Notes: a model not told the origin generated them from the sequence alone. A stretch of DNA of 64,000 nucleotides from Gordonia gummivorans (GCF_022513585.1 NZ_JAKWBF010000013.1:1-64000), one strand, 5' to 3'. Numbered from the stretch's first letter, positions 43,773-53,186 are shown. Translations and numbers: made by a program.

Positions 43773-45089
43773 TCAGAGGATGCGGTGACGCTTGGCCTCG
43801 GCCACCCACGAGGGAAACTCGGAGAGCAATCGGTCGTAGAGTTCTTCGTCGGGCAGCTTGTCGATGTTGTCGACCGCGAAGAACCCGACGTTGTCGACGA
43901 GCCGGCCGGGTAGCGTGTCGAATTTCTCGAGAATCCCGAAGTTGGCGCGGCCGAGACCGACGAACTGCCAGAAGATGGGTTCCGTTACCGCGCTGCGCAA
44001 TTGGTCTTCGATCTCCTTGTTGCGGTAGACGCCGCCATCGGAGAAGAACAGCACCAGCGTCGGGACTGGCTGAGGGTCCTTGGCGACCAAGGCGCGGACG
44101 TCGGCGATCACCTTCTGCTCTTCGTTACCGATGCCGAGGTTCCTCATATCGAGCTGGCCGTTGGCGAGGTTCTTCGAACGCTTGCTGCCCCTGCCGATCT
44201 TCATCTGGCCCACCCGCACGTGCAGGCCGATCCATTCCGGCAGGTTACCGATCTCGAAGTCCGGCAAGCGAGCACTGTTGGACGCGAAGATGAAGGCCTG
44301 CATGGTCCCGTCGTCGTCGAGCTGTGCGGCAACGGCCGCCATCCGTTCGACGACGCCCGCGACAACACCTTTGGAGTACAGGCCAGACATCGATCCCGAC
44401 GCGTCGAGGACCAAGATCACCCGGGCCTTGAGTTGCCCGGCGCCACGCTTCTCCAGCGACACCGCGACCTTCTGCTTGCGCAGGTCGAGGCGCTTACGCA
44501 TGTCGATCGGCAGGCGGTCCATGCCGGGCGTCGACTGTGCAACCGGCGTGGCCGAGGTCGGGATACGTGCGGGTTCGTCGTCGACGCTGACCCCGTGGTC
44601 GGTGACCAGCGCAGCGAATCCCCCGGCGTACCCCTGCCCGACCGCCCGAACCTTCCAATGCCCTTGGCGCCGATAGAGATCGAGGGCGATGACGATCGAT
44701 TCGGTGTCAAGACCGTCGATTCGATACTCGAACAGTACATTTCCGGCCCCGTCCCAGAGCCACGCGACGGGTGCCGCATGGTTGCCGAAGCGGCCCGCCG
44801 CGTCGTCGAGGGTGATGACGGTCCGCACCTGACTGATCTCGGCCGGGATGCCGGAAAGCGCGATGGCCAGGGTGGCCGGTTGTCCGGCCTGCGCCAGGTG
44901 CAGGCGAACTCCGGGGCCGGCGAGCTGGTTGTAGAAGACGAAATCGTGGTCGCCGCGAACGGTTCCCGCGTCCGTGACGAGAAGCGCGGACAGGTCGGCT
45001 GCGGCGTCGAGGGTGAGCGTCACCGCCACGTCTGACACTGTCAGCGGTGCGTTCTGACCTTTGCTCAGTACCTGGTGCGTGCCGGTCAC
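43773..45089 (-). CDS. TerD-domain and von Willebrand A-domain fusion (TerF-like)
   Basis: A 438-residue protein. The first ~180 residues are a TerD domain (LSKGQNAPLTVSDVAVTLTLDAAADLSALLV; FEYRIDGLDTESIVIALDLYRR), which in other members binds calcium. The C-terminal half is a VWA domain with the metal site DASGSMSG and the second site residues in FFSDGG. Tellurite-resistance-type stress clusters have such TerD and VWA proteins, but here the gene stands alone without terZABC. Start is GTG 45089. Its cellular role in actinobacteria is unsettled. Confidence 0.85.
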   Translation of the reverse strand: MTGTHQVLSKGQNAPLTVSDVAVTLTLDAAADLSALLVTDAGTVRGDHDFVFYNQLAGPGVRLHLAQAGQPATLAIALSGIPAEISQVRTVITLDDAAGRFGNHAAPVAWLWDGAGNVLFEYRIDGLDTESIVIALDLYRRQGHWKVRAVGQGYAGGFAALVTDHGVSVDDEPARIPTSATPVAQSTPGMDRLPIDMRKRLDLRKQKVAVSLEKRGAGQLKARVILVLDASGSMSGLYSKGVVAGVVERMAAVAAQLDDDGTMQAFIFASNSARLPDFEIGNLPEWIGLHVRVGQMKIGRGSKRSKNLANGQLDMRNLGIGNEEQKVIADVRALVAKDPQPVPTLVLFFSDGGVYRNKEIEDQLRSAVTEPIFWQFVGLGRANFGILEKFDTLPGRLVDNVGFFAVDNIDKLPDEELYDRLLSEFPSWVAEAKRHRIL

Positions 45090-45150
45090 GACTGCAGGAT
45101 AGTCGAGACGACACCTCAACGATCGCCTGCGCGGGCGTACCATCGACGCC

Positions 45151-46098
45151 ATGCGCGCCGTCGTGTACGACCGCTACGGGATGCCCGACGTCCTGAGAGT
45201 CGACGAGATCCCGATTCCCACACCCGCGGCAGGGCAGGTGCGGGTCAAAGTGGCCGCCACCTCGATCAACCTCAGCGACTGGGAGTGTCTGACCGGCTAT
45301 CCCGCGTACGCACGGATGGGTGGGCTGCGGCGGCCGGGCAAGCACATCCTCGGTTCGGACATCGCCGGCTGGGTCGACGATGTGGGTGCGGGCGTCACCC
45401 GGTTCCGGCCTGGTGACGAGGTGTACGGCGATAACATGCGCCTCAAGGGCGGCTTCGCCGAGTACGCGACCGTCGACGAGAAAGCATTGGCCCACAAGCC
45501 ATCCGAGCTGACCTTCGTCGAGGCGTCGACGATCCCGCAGGCTGGACCGATCGCCCTTCAGGGCACTGCGGGCGCCACCGACGGATGCCGAGTTCTGATC
45601 AACGGCGGCGGGGGCGGTTCGGGCGCCTTCGCGATCCAACTCGCCAAGCAGGCCGGTGCTCATGTCACCGCTGTGGACAACGCCGGCAAACTCGACTTCA
45701 TGCGATCAGTCGGTGCCGACGCGGTGATCGACTACCGTACAACGGATTTCACCGAGGACAGCCACGACCTGATCCTCGACCTCGTCGCCCACCGCTCGGT
45801 GTTCGCGTATCGCCGGGCGCTGTCACGCGGCGGGCGATACCGGTGCGTTGGCGGATCAGTACCCACCTTGGTGCGGCTGCTCACTGCGGGCTTCGTCGTC
45901 GGCCCTGTCAGCGGGCGTCGAATCGGTGTCCTCGCAGTACGTCCCGGGCCGCAGTACTTCGAACCGCTGGCAACGCTGTGCAGCGCTGGCGAGATCGCGA
46001 TCCACGTGGAACGCACCTACGGCCTCGACGAGGTTCCCGAGGCGCTGTCACATGTGGGCAACGGCCACGCGCTCGGCAAGGTCGTGGTCACGCCGTAG
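45151..46098 (+). CDS. quinone-oxidoreductase-like medium-chain dehydrogenase
   Basis: A 315-residue zinc-free medium-chain dehydrogenase. GSDIAGWVDDVGAGV stands where alcohol dehydrogenases carry their zinc ligands, and the NADPH site is NGGGGGSGAFAIQLAKQAGA. It belongs to the zeta-crystallin/quinone oxidoreductase group. It would reduce a quinone or enone with NADPH. Divergent from the TerD-VWA gene by 61 bases. Confidence 0.88.
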   Translation: MRAVVYDRYGMPDVLRVDEIPIPTPAAGQVRVKVAATSINLSDWECLTGYPAYARMGGLRRPGKHILGSDIAGWVDDVGAGVTRFRPGDEVYGDNMRLKGGFAEYATVDEKALAHKPSELTFVEASTIPQAGPIALQGTAGATDGCRVLINGGGGGSGAFAIQLAKQAGAHVTAVDNAGKLDFMRSVGADAVIDYRTTDFTEDSHDLILDLVAHRSVFAYRRALSRGGRYRCVGGSVPTLVRLLTAGFVVGPVSGRRIGVLAVRPGPQYFEPLATLCSAGEIAIHVERTYGLDEVPEALSHVGNGHALGKVVVTP

Positions 46099-46126
46099 CG
46101 GCGTCAACCCCGCTGACCTCACGACG

Positions 46127-46822
46127 TCAGTCACCGTCCAGGTCGGCCAACGCGGCCCTCGCATTCTCGAGTTCTTGGCTGAGTTCGGCGACCCGCTTCT
46201 GCGCCGCCTCCCGTGCCGACGCGATGACACCGTCGACAGCGGCAATCGCCGCATCGTCGCCGAGTTCACGCACGGCCCGAGCCACCCGATCCGCGGTGAC
46301 CTCCACCGGTTTTCCCTGCTTCTTCGCGCCGCGCGACACCGACACCGTCCACGTGCTCGCGCCTGCAGAGGTGACCGTCACACTCACCGCCGCCGTTGAT
46401 TCCTTGCTGCGACGCGAAGACGCTTTCGCCGGAACGGGTTTCGGACTCGGCGAACTCACTACCTCGGGCGCGGGCGCAGGTGAGGATGCGGGCGTGGCGA
46501 CCGGCGTCGATTCCCCTCGAGACTGCCGGGGGGTTGACGGCTTTGCCGGCGCCCGGGTAGGCGCCTGGGAGCGAGTCCTATTCAGCTCGTTCGCCTCGAA
46601 CGGCAACTCGTCGTCGACGCCCTTGGGCCGCACCGTGACGGTCGACCCGTCGACGCCGACGACACGCGCAGACGCGCCTGCCTCGAGCCCCAGGGACACC
46701 ATCGGCTCTCGCAGGTACACGGTGACACGTTTGCCCGCTTCCACCCCCGCCGCCAACGCGACCAGGTCGTCGGCGGTCAATCCATTCACCTTCTGCACAC
46801 TCACCGATCCATCTTCGCACAC
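46127..46822 (-). CDS. conserved actinobacterial protein, DUF6319-like
   Basis: A 231-residue protein in three parts: an N-terminal domain of ~80 residues (LTADDLVALAAGVEAGKRVTVYLREPMVSLGLEAGASARVV), a Pro/Ser/Ala-rich linker (about 85-140), and a C-terminal helical part ending in a short coiled coil (AREAAQKRVAELSQELENARAALADL). DUF6319 is my best guess at the family; the function is unknown. ATG 46822 or a GTG a few codons in. It converges on the quinone oxidoreductase gene. Confidence 0.65.
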   Translation of the reverse strand: MCEDGSVSVQKVNGLTADDLVALAAGVEAGKRVTVYLREPMVSLGLEAGASARVVGVDGSTVTVRPKGVDDELPFEANELNRTRSQAPTRAPAKPSTPRQSRGESTPVATPASSPAPAPEVVSSPSPKPVPAKASSRRSKESTAAVSVTVTSAGASTWTVSVSRGAKKQGKPVEVTADRVARAVRELGDDAAIAAVDGVIASAREAAQKRVAELSQELENARAALADLDGD

Positions 46823-46893
46823 ATGTGCGATGGGCGGGGCCGACGCCTCTCACACCTTCGGTTGGCCATGGACATTCGGAAAAAACTGAGTAC

Positions 46894-46907
46894 GCTCATT
46901 AATGAGC
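46894..46907. promoter_or_regulatory. perfect palindrome GCTCATTAATGAGC, TetR operator candidate
   Basis: A 14-bp palindrome 62 bases before the TetR gene that precedes oleate hydratase. AT-rich at the centre, so it may overlap a promoter. It is a likely operator for the TetR/oleate hydratase operon. Confidence 0.65.
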
Positions 46908-46969
46908 ACAGTCATTATCGTCCACGACCGGATCACCGTCCCGGGTAGCGATCCACGGAGGAGTTTGCA

Positions 46970-47629
46970 GTGCCGGACACGTCACCATCGGCAGGACTTC
47001 GCGAACGCAACATGCGCGACAAGCAGGAACGGATATTCCGTTCTGCTGCAGGACTCTTTTCTGATCACGGGTTCGAGTCGGTGTCGACGAACGAAATCGC
47101 GAAGAAGGCCGGCGTCGCATCCGGAACGGTCTTCCGATACGCGGCCACCAAGGGCGAGTTGCTACTGATGGTTCTCAACAAGGAGCTGGGCCAGGCGATC
47201 GCGGCCGGAGCCCAGCGGGCCACATCTCTGCCCGATACTTCGGCGGCCATCACAGCGATGATTGTCCCCATCCTGGAGTATGCGGTCGCGCACCCCGAAA
47301 ACGGGCGGGCCTACCAGCGCGAATTGTTGTTCGGCGACCCGTCCGACCGATACCGCGCCGAGGGGCTTGCACTCGTTCTCAAGCTGCAGAACACCATCGC
47401 CGAAAGATTGATGGCCGACGCGGAAAAGGCGGGGCTGCAACCAGATCCGAATGCAGCTCTACTGGTAGGCAACATGATCTTCGGAGTCGTGCATCTGACG
47501 CTGGCGCGCCCGAGTACCGGCGCGCATCCCGACCGGGACCCGGTGACCGACATCCGGAACCAGATCGATGCTGCCACGGCCGGCTACCTCCACCGCCTAC
47601 CGCCCATCAGCCCCACGAAAGGAAGCTGA
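46970..47629 (+). CDS. TetR-family regulator (of oleate hydratase)
   Basis: A 219-residue TetR protein with DNA-binding domain KQERIFRSAAGLFSDHGFESVSTNEIAKKAGVASGTVFRYAATKGELL. Starts with GTG at 46970 after GGAGGAG. The oleate hydratase gene follows 3 bases after its stop, so the two form an operon. It is likely to respond to a fatty acid or acyl-CoA. Confidence 0.9.
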   Translation: MPDTSPSAGLRERNMRDKQERIFRSAAGLFSDHGFESVSTNEIAKKAGVASGTVFRYAATKGELLLMVLNKELGQAIAAGAQRATSLPDTSAAITAMIVPILEYAVAHPENGRAYQRELLFGDPSDRYRAEGLALVLKLQNTIAERLMADAEKAGLQPDPNAALLVGNMIFGVVHLTLARPSTGAHPDRDPVTDIRNQIDAATAGYLHRLPPISPTKGS

Positions 47630-47632
47630 ATC

Positions 47633-49396
47633 ATGCAGTACACCAACGGAAACTACGAGGCATTCGCCCGTCCCCGCAAGCCGGCCGGAGTCGACGACAA
47701 GTCGGCCTGGTTCGTCGGTGCCGGACTGTCGTCACTGTCGGGCGCGGCATTCCTCATCCGTGACGGACGGATGGCCGGGGATCGGATCACCATTCTCGAA
47801 CGTCTCACGCTGCCCGGCGGCGCGCTCGACGGCATCAAGGAACCCGAGAAGGGCTTCGTGATCAGGGGCGGTCGCGAGATGGAAAACCACTTCGAATGTC
47901 TCTGGGACCTGTTCCGCTCGATCCCGTCGCTGGAGATCGACGGCGCCAGCGTGCTCGACGAATTCTATTGGCTCAACAAGGACGACCCCAACTATTCACT
48001 GCAACGCGCCACCGTGGAGCAAGGCAAGGACGCGCACACCGACGGGCTGTTCACCCTCTCGGAAAAGGCACAGAAGGACATCATCAAGATCTTCCTCGCG
48101 ACCCGCGAGGAGATGGAGAACAAACGCATCGATGAGGTCTTCTCCCAGGAGTTCCTGGACTCCAACTTCTGGCTCTACTGGCGCACCATGTTCGCGTTCG
48201 AGGAATGGCACTCCGCGCTGGAGATGAAGCTCTACCTGCATCGGTTCATCCACCACATCGGTGGTCTGCCCGACTTCTCGGCGCTGAAATTCACCAAGTA
48301 CAACCAGTACGAATCGCTGGTCCTGCCGCTCTACACCTGGCTGCTCGATCAGGGCGTCACGTTCCGATTCGACACCGAGGTCACCGACGTCGACTTCGAC
48401 ATCCACGGTGAGCGCAAGCAAGCCACCTACCTTCACTGGGTCGACGCCGACGGAGATGAGGGCGGCACATCGTTGACCGAGAACGATCTTCTCTTCATGA
48501 CCATCGGGTCGCTCACCGAGAACTCCGACAACGGCGATCATCACACCCCCGCCGCGCTCGACGAGGGACCCGCGCCCGCGTGGGACCTGTGGCGTCGCAT
48601 CGCCGCCAAGGACCCGTCGTTCGGCCGCCCCGATGTCTTCGGCGGCCACATCCCGGAGACCAAATGGGAGTCGGCCACCGTCACTACCCTCGACCGCCGG
48701 ATTCCGGCCTACATCGAGAAGATCTGCAAGCGAGACCCGTTCAGCGGCAGGGTCGTAACGGGTGGCATCGTCACGGCGAAGGACTCCCGTTGGCTGATGA
48801 GCTGGACGGTCAACCGGCAGCCCCACTTCAAGCAGCAGCCCGCCGACCAGATCGTGGTGTGGGTCTATGCGCTGTTCGTGGACGAGCCCGGCGACTATGT
48901 CACCAAGACGATGCAAGAGTGCACCGGCGAGGAGATCACCCAGGAGTGGCTGTACCACCTGGGCGTTCCGGTCGAGGACATTCCCGAGTTGGCGGCGAAC
49001 GGCGCCAAGACGGTGCCGGTGATGATGCCGTACGTGACTTCGTTCTTCATGCCTCGTCAGGCCGGCGACCGCCCCGACGTGGTGCCGGCAGGTGCGGTGA
49101 ACTTCGCCTTCATCGGGCAGTTCGCCGAATCGGCACAGCGCGATTGCATCTTCACCACCGAGTACTCGGTCCGCACGCCGATGGAAGCCGTGTACACCTT
49201 GCTCGACATCGAGCGTGGTGTCCCGGAGGTGTTCAACTCCACCTACGACGTGCGGGCGCTGCTGGCCGCGACCAGCCGGTTGCGCGACGGCGAGGAGGTC
49301 GGTCTGCCAGGGCCGCAGTTCCTGCGCAACAAGCTGATCGGCAAGCTCAACGAGACCCAGATCGGGCAGCTCCTCTCCGAGAACCACATCCTCTGA
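47633..49396 (+). CDS. ohyA: oleate hydratase
   Basis: A 587-residue FAD protein of the oleate hydratase family, which adds water to the cis-9 double bond of free unsaturated fatty acids to make 10-hydroxy acids. Family features are the N-terminal NGNYEAFARPRKP, FAD motif VGAGLSSLSGAAFLIRDG, RGGREMENHFECLWDLFRSIPSLE, and the late FIGQFAESAQRDCIFTTEYSVRTPMEAVYTLL segment. The length is typical. Its role is thought to be detoxification of unsaturated fatty acids. Transcribed with the TetR gene upstream; a hairpin follows its stop. Confidence 0.95.
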   Translation: MQYTNGNYEAFARPRKPAGVDDKSAWFVGAGLSSLSGAAFLIRDGRMAGDRITILERLTLPGGALDGIKEPEKGFVIRGGREMENHFECLWDLFRSIPSLEIDGASVLDEFYWLNKDDPNYSLQRATVEQGKDAHTDGLFTLSEKAQKDIIKIFLATREEMENKRIDEVFSQEFLDSNFWLYWRTMFAFEEWHSALEMKLYLHRFIHHIGGLPDFSALKFTKYNQYESLVLPLYTWLLDQGVTFRFDTEVTDVDFDIHGERKQATYLHWVDADGDEGGTSLTENDLLFMTIGSLTENSDNGDHHTPAALDEGPAPAWDLWRRIAAKDPSFGRPDVFGGHIPETKWESATVTTLDRRIPAYIEKICKRDPFSGRVVTGGIVTAKDSRWLMSWTVNRQPHFKQQPADQIVVWVYALFVDEPGDYVTKTMQECTGEEITQEWLYHLGVPVEDIPELAANGAKTVPVMMPYVTSFFMPRQAGDRPDVVPAGAVNFAFIGQFAESAQRDCIFTTEYSVRTPMEAVYTLLDIERGVPEVFNSTYDVRALLAATSRLRDGEEVGLPGPQFLRNKLIGKLNETQIGQLLSENHIL

Positions 49397-49426
49397 GCAT
49401 GCCCGCCTGACCCACCACCACCTCCT

Positions 49427-49456
49427 GCGTCCCGGCGAATGCCATCGCCGGGACGC
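49427..49456. terminator. hairpin after oleate hydratase
   Basis: A 12-bp GC-rich stem (core GTCCCGGCGA / TCGCCGGGAC) with a 6-base loop, 31 bases after the ohyA stop. No T run. It may end the TetR/ohyA transcript before the membrane-protein gene. Confidence 0.6.
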
Positions 49457-49484
49457 CTCGTCCCACACCGTTCGGAGGTCCATC

Positions 49485-50576
49485 GTGACGTTGTTGTCTG
49501 CCGAGCCGTTGTCCTTCGGCACCCACTACCGCCGCCTCCTGATCGGCGTCGTGGTCCTCGGCGCCCTCACCCAGTTCCTTCTCGGCACCTTCTATCTCGG
49601 GGTCGGTCACTCGCCGGAGCCGCGGAACCTTCCGATCGGTATCGTCGGGCCGCCCGCACAAGTCGAACCCGTTGCCGCCCAGCTCGAATCCGCCGGGAAG
49701 TTCGACGTGACAACATATTCTTCACCGGAGGCCCTCACCGCCGCGATCAAGGCACGGGACGCGGCCGGGGGTCTGGAGATCACATCGGGCGGCGTCGTGG
49801 CCGTCGTCGCCGGAGCCGGTGGGACGCTTCCGGCTGCGACGTTGAAGACGGTCGCGGCAGAAGCCAACCAACGCAACAACTCTCCGCAGACCATCCCCCG
49901 CGACGTCGTGCCGCTGGCGCAGAGCGACATCAACGGAGCATCGCTCGGATATATCCTGCAGGTGATCTCGCTGGGCGGCAGTATCGCCTCGCTGGGCCTC
50001 GGACGGTTGATGCCGCGCGTGCGTCAGTCACTTCGCCGGGGGCTGGGACATGTCGCCGCCCTGATCGCCTACGCGTTGGTGTCCGCGGCGATAGTCCTGG
50101 CGTTCTCGTCGATCTACGGGGTCGGGTCCGGCGCCGACACCGGAGAACTGTTCTGGACATATGCACTCATCTCACTGGCCATCACCGGATCGATCTCCGG
50201 CCTAGTCACGCTATTCGGGCCGGTGGGGTCCCTGACCGGTGGCTTCTACTTCCTGATCGGTGCGACCATCTCCGGCGCATCGATACCGTGGACCTTCCTC
50301 CCCCATTTCTGGGCGCTACTGGGTCAATGGCTGCCCACCGGCGGTGGTGCGCAACTCATCCGCAACTCGCTGTACTTCCCCGCCGCGAGCAACACCACGG
50401 CCCTGCTGTGCCTCGGCCTGTACGCAGGAATCGGCACTCTGCTGGTGCTGGTCTGGAACATCATGGGCAACAGGGATTCCCGAACCTCCGCCATCGACGT
50501 CGACGCCCTGTATCCGGTCACCGGCGAACACCACCATCATCACGACACCTCGACAGAAGCAGAGAGCCAGCCGTGA
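49485..50576 (+). CDS. membrane protein of the YhgE/ABC-2-permease type, with a C-terminal His run
   Basis: A 363-residue protein: one N-terminal helix (LLIGVVVLGALTQFLLGTFYLGV), an extracytoplasmic domain of ~130 residues, and about five C-terminal helices. This matches the layout of the Pip/YhgE and ABC-2 permease group, but no ATPase gene is adjacent. The C-terminal tail has HHHHH. GTG start after GGAGG. It follows oleate hydratase in the same direction. The function is not recognised. Confidence 0.75.
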   Translation: MTLLSAEPLSFGTHYRRLLIGVVVLGALTQFLLGTFYLGVGHSPEPRNLPIGIVGPPAQVEPVAAQLESAGKFDVTTYSSPEALTAAIKARDAAGGLEITSGGVVAVVAGAGGTLPAATLKTVAAEANQRNNSPQTIPRDVVPLAQSDINGASLGYILQVISLGGSIASLGLGRLMPRVRQSLRRGLGHVAALIAYALVSAAIVLAFSSIYGVGSGADTGELFWTYALISLAITGSISGLVTLFGPVGSLTGGFYFLIGATISGASIPWTFLPHFWALLGQWLPTGGGAQLIRNSLYFPAASNTTALLCLGLYAGIGTLLVLVWNIMGNRDSRTSAIDVDALYPVTGEHHHHHDTSTEAESQP

Positions 50577-50651
50577 GATCCTGAGTCTCCTGGACTCGTT
50601 GGATTCGTTTGCACTTCAAGGCAACTGCGTTGCGGCATTGATGATTGATCA

Positions 50652-51575
50652 TCACACGGTGCGCGGCCATCGATGGAGCTCCGGGACCACATTCCCGGGA
50701 GGAACCAAGCGGCTCAACAAGACTCGCAGCGGCGGCCAGGTGTCTCGGCCCCGTCGCGTGACCGCATAGGCGGTCATCCGCAGGTCATGTGTGCCGAGAG
50801 GCAGCACCGTCAAGCCCTCGCGAGACGCGCGATGCAGCGGCAGCAATGCCACTCCGTAGCCGGCGAGGATGAGGTCCTCGACGAGTTCGAGACTGTCGAT
50901 CTGATGCGCGATCGTCGGTGTGAATCCCGACAGCGAGGCCAAGGTACGAACGGCCGTCTCGTCAGCACTGTTGCGGGAGTTGACAATCCAATACCGGTCC
51001 GCGTAATCGGACGGCGCGCGCGTGCCCGCGTCGTCGTCGGGTACTGCCAGCCCCCACGGCGTGGACCACAACGCGACGCTCTGCAGCGCGGGATCGATCG
51101 TGGCCGGCGCGAGGTTGTAGTCGTAGGACAGCGCGAGGTCGATGTCGTCGTTCATGAGTAGTTCGAAGGCTTCGACGGGCTCGTACTCACTGATGACCGC
51201 CCGCAAACCCGGATGGGAGTCCCTCAACTCGGCGAGGACCGGAAGCAACGACACTCGGATGCCGGTGGCGAATCCGCCGACCCGCAGCGTGCCGACGGGT
51301 TCGGCATCGGGATCGAGGTCGCGCAGTGCCGCATCGACCTCGGCGAGGATGGTCACCGCGTGATCGGCCAGCCGACGACCCGCCGGGGTCAGCCGAACGC
51401 GGCGGCCGTCGGGCTCGATCAGCGATGTCTTGGTCTCGCGGGCGAGCGCAGCGATCTGCTGCGACACCGTCGAGGTGGTCAAGTGGTAGGCGTCGGCAAC
51501 CGCTCGCATCGAACCCATCCGCGAGAGCGCGAGCAACAATTCCAGCCGCCGGAAGTCCACTGGTCTATTGTTCAT
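50652..51575 (-). CDS. LysR-family regulator
   Basis: A 307-residue LysR protein (winged helix LSRMGSMRAVADAYHLTTSTVSQQIAALARETKTSLIEPDGRRVRLTPAG; then the effector domain). Divergent from the second EamA transporter gene, with a TGTCCA-N11-TGGACA site between. It mirrors the arrangement at 24686-26706, although the two regulators are only distantly similar. Confidence 0.9.
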   Translation of the reverse strand: MNNRPVDFRRLELLLALSRMGSMRAVADAYHLTTSTVSQQIAALARETKTSLIEPDGRRVRLTPAGRRLADHAVTILAEVDAALRDLDPDAEPVGTLRVGGFATGIRVSLLPVLAELRDSHPGLRAVISEYEPVEAFELLMNDDIDLALSYDYNLAPATIDPALQSVALWSTPWGLAVPDDDAGTRAPSDYADRYWIVNSRNSADETAVRTLASLSGFTPTIAHQIDSLELVEDLILAGYGVALLPLHRASREGLTVLPLGTHDLRMTAYAVTRRGRDTWPPLRVLLSRLVPPGNVVPELHRWPRTV

Positions 51576-51590
51576 AATTTCCGAACGATA

Positions 51591-51613
51591 TGTCCATAAA
51601 TGTCACGTGGACA
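51591..51613. promoter_or_regulatory. LysR-type site TGTCCA-N11-TGGACA
   Basis: An inverted repeat with T-N11-A-like spacing, 15 bases upstream of the LysR start (51575) and 51 bases before the transporter ATG (51665). Likely recognition site of the LysR protein. Confidence 0.6.
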
Positions 51614-51664
51614 CGAACGATCTGAGTGGCCTTCAATGAGAGCGTGCAACACTTCACCAGCGCC

Positions 51665-52612
51665 ATGGGACAGAACACAGCACGCGCCGGGACGGCGATG
51701 GCCATCGTGTCGATGCTGTGTGTCCAACTCGGACTGGCGTTTTCGGTGACCCTCATCGACCGCGTCGGCGCCGAGGGCGCGGGCTGGCTGAGGCTGGCGT
51801 GGGCCGGAATCTTGCTGCTCGTGATCGTGCGGCCCTCACCGTCGGCGTTCACCCGACGCACGTTTGCCGCGGCGGTACTCCTCGGAATCGTCACCGCCGG
51901 TATCGTTCTGCTGTTCATGGCCGCGGTGGCGCGAATTCCGCTCGGTACGGCCAGTGCGATCGAGTTCCTGGGCCCCTTGGGCGTCGCCGTGGCGACAGCC
52001 CGCGGAGGCAAGCGCATCCTGTGGCCGGCACTGGCAGCGACCGGCGTGATCCTGTTGACTCAACCGTGGTCGGGCACGGTGAACACCGTCGGAGTGCTGT
52101 TCGCACTCGCCGCCGCGGCGTGCTGGGGCAGCTACATCCTGTTGACCCAGCACATCGGCGACGAGGTGGCCGGAGTGCAGGGGTTGGCGGTGTCGATGCC
52201 GGTTGCCGGTATCGTCGCGACCGTCGTCGCGGGTCCCTCGGCATTCGGTCGGCTGACTCCCGAGTTGCTGCTGATCGGCCTGGGCCTCGCGATTTTGCTG
52301 CCGGTGGTTCCGTTCGTGCTGGAAATGCAGGCATTGCGGCGCCTCACCACGTCGTCCTTCGGCACGCTGATGGCCCTCGAACCCGGCTTCGCCATGCTGA
52401 TCGGACTCCTCGTACTCCACCAAATCCCCGGACCCGCATCGATTCTCGGACTCGGGCTGGTGGTGGCGGCCGGAATCGGCGCGGCACGAGGAGGATCGCG
52501 CCGAAACGAGCCCGCCAGCACCGGCAATCCACCTGATTCGCGACTCACCCGCCAAGTACTTCGATCCGACACGTCGGGCCATGTGCGCGAGCGAGTTTCG
52601 CGTCGAGCGTGA
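51665..52612 (+). CDS. EamA/RhtA-type transporter (second copy)
   Basis: A 315-residue membrane protein with ten hydrophobic segments in two EamA repeats ([38 protein letters not shown]). It is a clear relative of the transporter at 24686-25693, which has [13 protein letters not shown] at the same place. ATG 51665 is used; GTG at 51626 is in frame. The 3' end overlaps the convergent vapC gene by 68 bases. Probable exporter of an amino acid or metabolite. Confidence 0.87.
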   Translation: MGQNTARAGTAMAIVSMLCVQLGLAFSVTLIDRVGAEGAGWLRLAWAGILLLVIVRPSPSAFTRRTFAAAVLLGIVTAGIVLLFMAAVARIPLGTASAIEFLGPLGVAVATARGGKRILWPALAATGVILLTQPWSGTVNTVGVLFALAAAACWGSYILLTQHIGDEVAGVQGLAVSMPVAGIVATVVAGPSAFGRLTPELLLIGLGLAILLPVVPFVLEMQALRRLTTSSFGTLMALEPGFAMLIGLLVLHQIPGPASILGLGLVVAAGIGAARGGSRRNEPASTGNPPDSRLTRQVLRSDTSGHVRERVSRRA

Positions 52613-52940
52613 CCAAGGTGGCGTCAAGCGCCTCGGCCAACGTGACATAGAACGCGTCCGGGCCGCGAATCGACTCCCGCAGTTCCCAGACTCGGTCGAG
52701 CATCCACCGGTGGGAGTACCGCTCACCGGGCCACTCGCGCCGATCCTCCACCGCCTGACCTGCGGCCGTTCCGTCCAATCCGCCGCGCAGGTACTGCGCA
52801 CGGACCACGCCCAACACTTCGACATCGATGACCTCAGGGGCCACATGGTCGGGGTCGGCGGCGAGGCGTGCGCCGACCTCGACTGACCGCGGGGTGTCGG
52901 CGACGATTTCGAACAGGCACGACGCGTCAACGACGAGCAT
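52545..52940 (-). CDS. vapC: VapC-type PIN-domain toxin
   Basis: A 131-residue PIN-domain ribonuclease. The four acidic residues are present: Asp in VVDASCL, Glu in IDVEVLG, Asp in RGPDAFYV and Asp in TLDAKLA. It starts with ATG at 52940 inside the 3' end of the antitoxin gene, a 14-base overlap usual for vapBC. A second overlap, with the convergent transporter gene, is at its 3' end. Confidence 0.9.
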   Translation of the reverse strand: MLVVDASCLFEIVADTPRSVEVGARLAADPDHVAPEVIDVEVLGVVRAQYLRGGLDGTAAGQAVEDRREWPGERYSHRWMLDRVWELRESIRGPDAFYVTLAEALDATLVTLDAKLARAHGPTCRIEVLGG

Positions 52941-53115
52941 CGGGCCACTCGCCTCGCCATTTGTCGAGGTCCGCCAAGACGTCTTCGGTGCGAATCTGCG
53001 ACGGCCGACGACCCGTGCGACGCAGCCATTCGGCAATGGACGGCCGTTCTGCGATTTTCGTGGCTTCGCGCTGCAACAGTTCCGGAACCGTGATGCCGTC
53101 TTCGTCTGTCTGCAC
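52927..53115 (-). CDS. vapB: VapB-type antitoxin
   Basis: A 62-residue protein (GTG start) directly before and overlapping the PIN toxin gene. The [35 protein letters not shown] tail is typical of VapB proteins that bind the toxin with a C-terminal Trp- and Arg-rich segment. The N-terminal part would bind the operator. Assignment is by position and size as much as by sequence. Confidence 0.78.
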   Translation of the reverse strand: MQTDEDGITVPELLQREATKIAERPSIAEWLRRTGRRPSQIRTEDVLADLDKWRGEWPDARR

Positions 53116-53154
53116 TGCTGCTTGCTTGCTTGACGAGAACGCCGGCCCTGTTTA

Positions 53155-53173
53155 TTGTTTGCCGTACAAACAA
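53155..53173. promoter_or_regulatory. inverted repeat TTGTTTG-CCGTA-CAAACAA, TetR operator candidate
   Basis: Perfect 7-bp arms with a 5-base spacer, ending 13 bases before the TetR ATG at 53187 and about 40 bases before the divergent vapB start. Probable operator of the TetR protein that follows; it could also affect vapBC. Confidence 0.65.
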
Positions 53174-53186
53174 CGGGATCGAGCGC

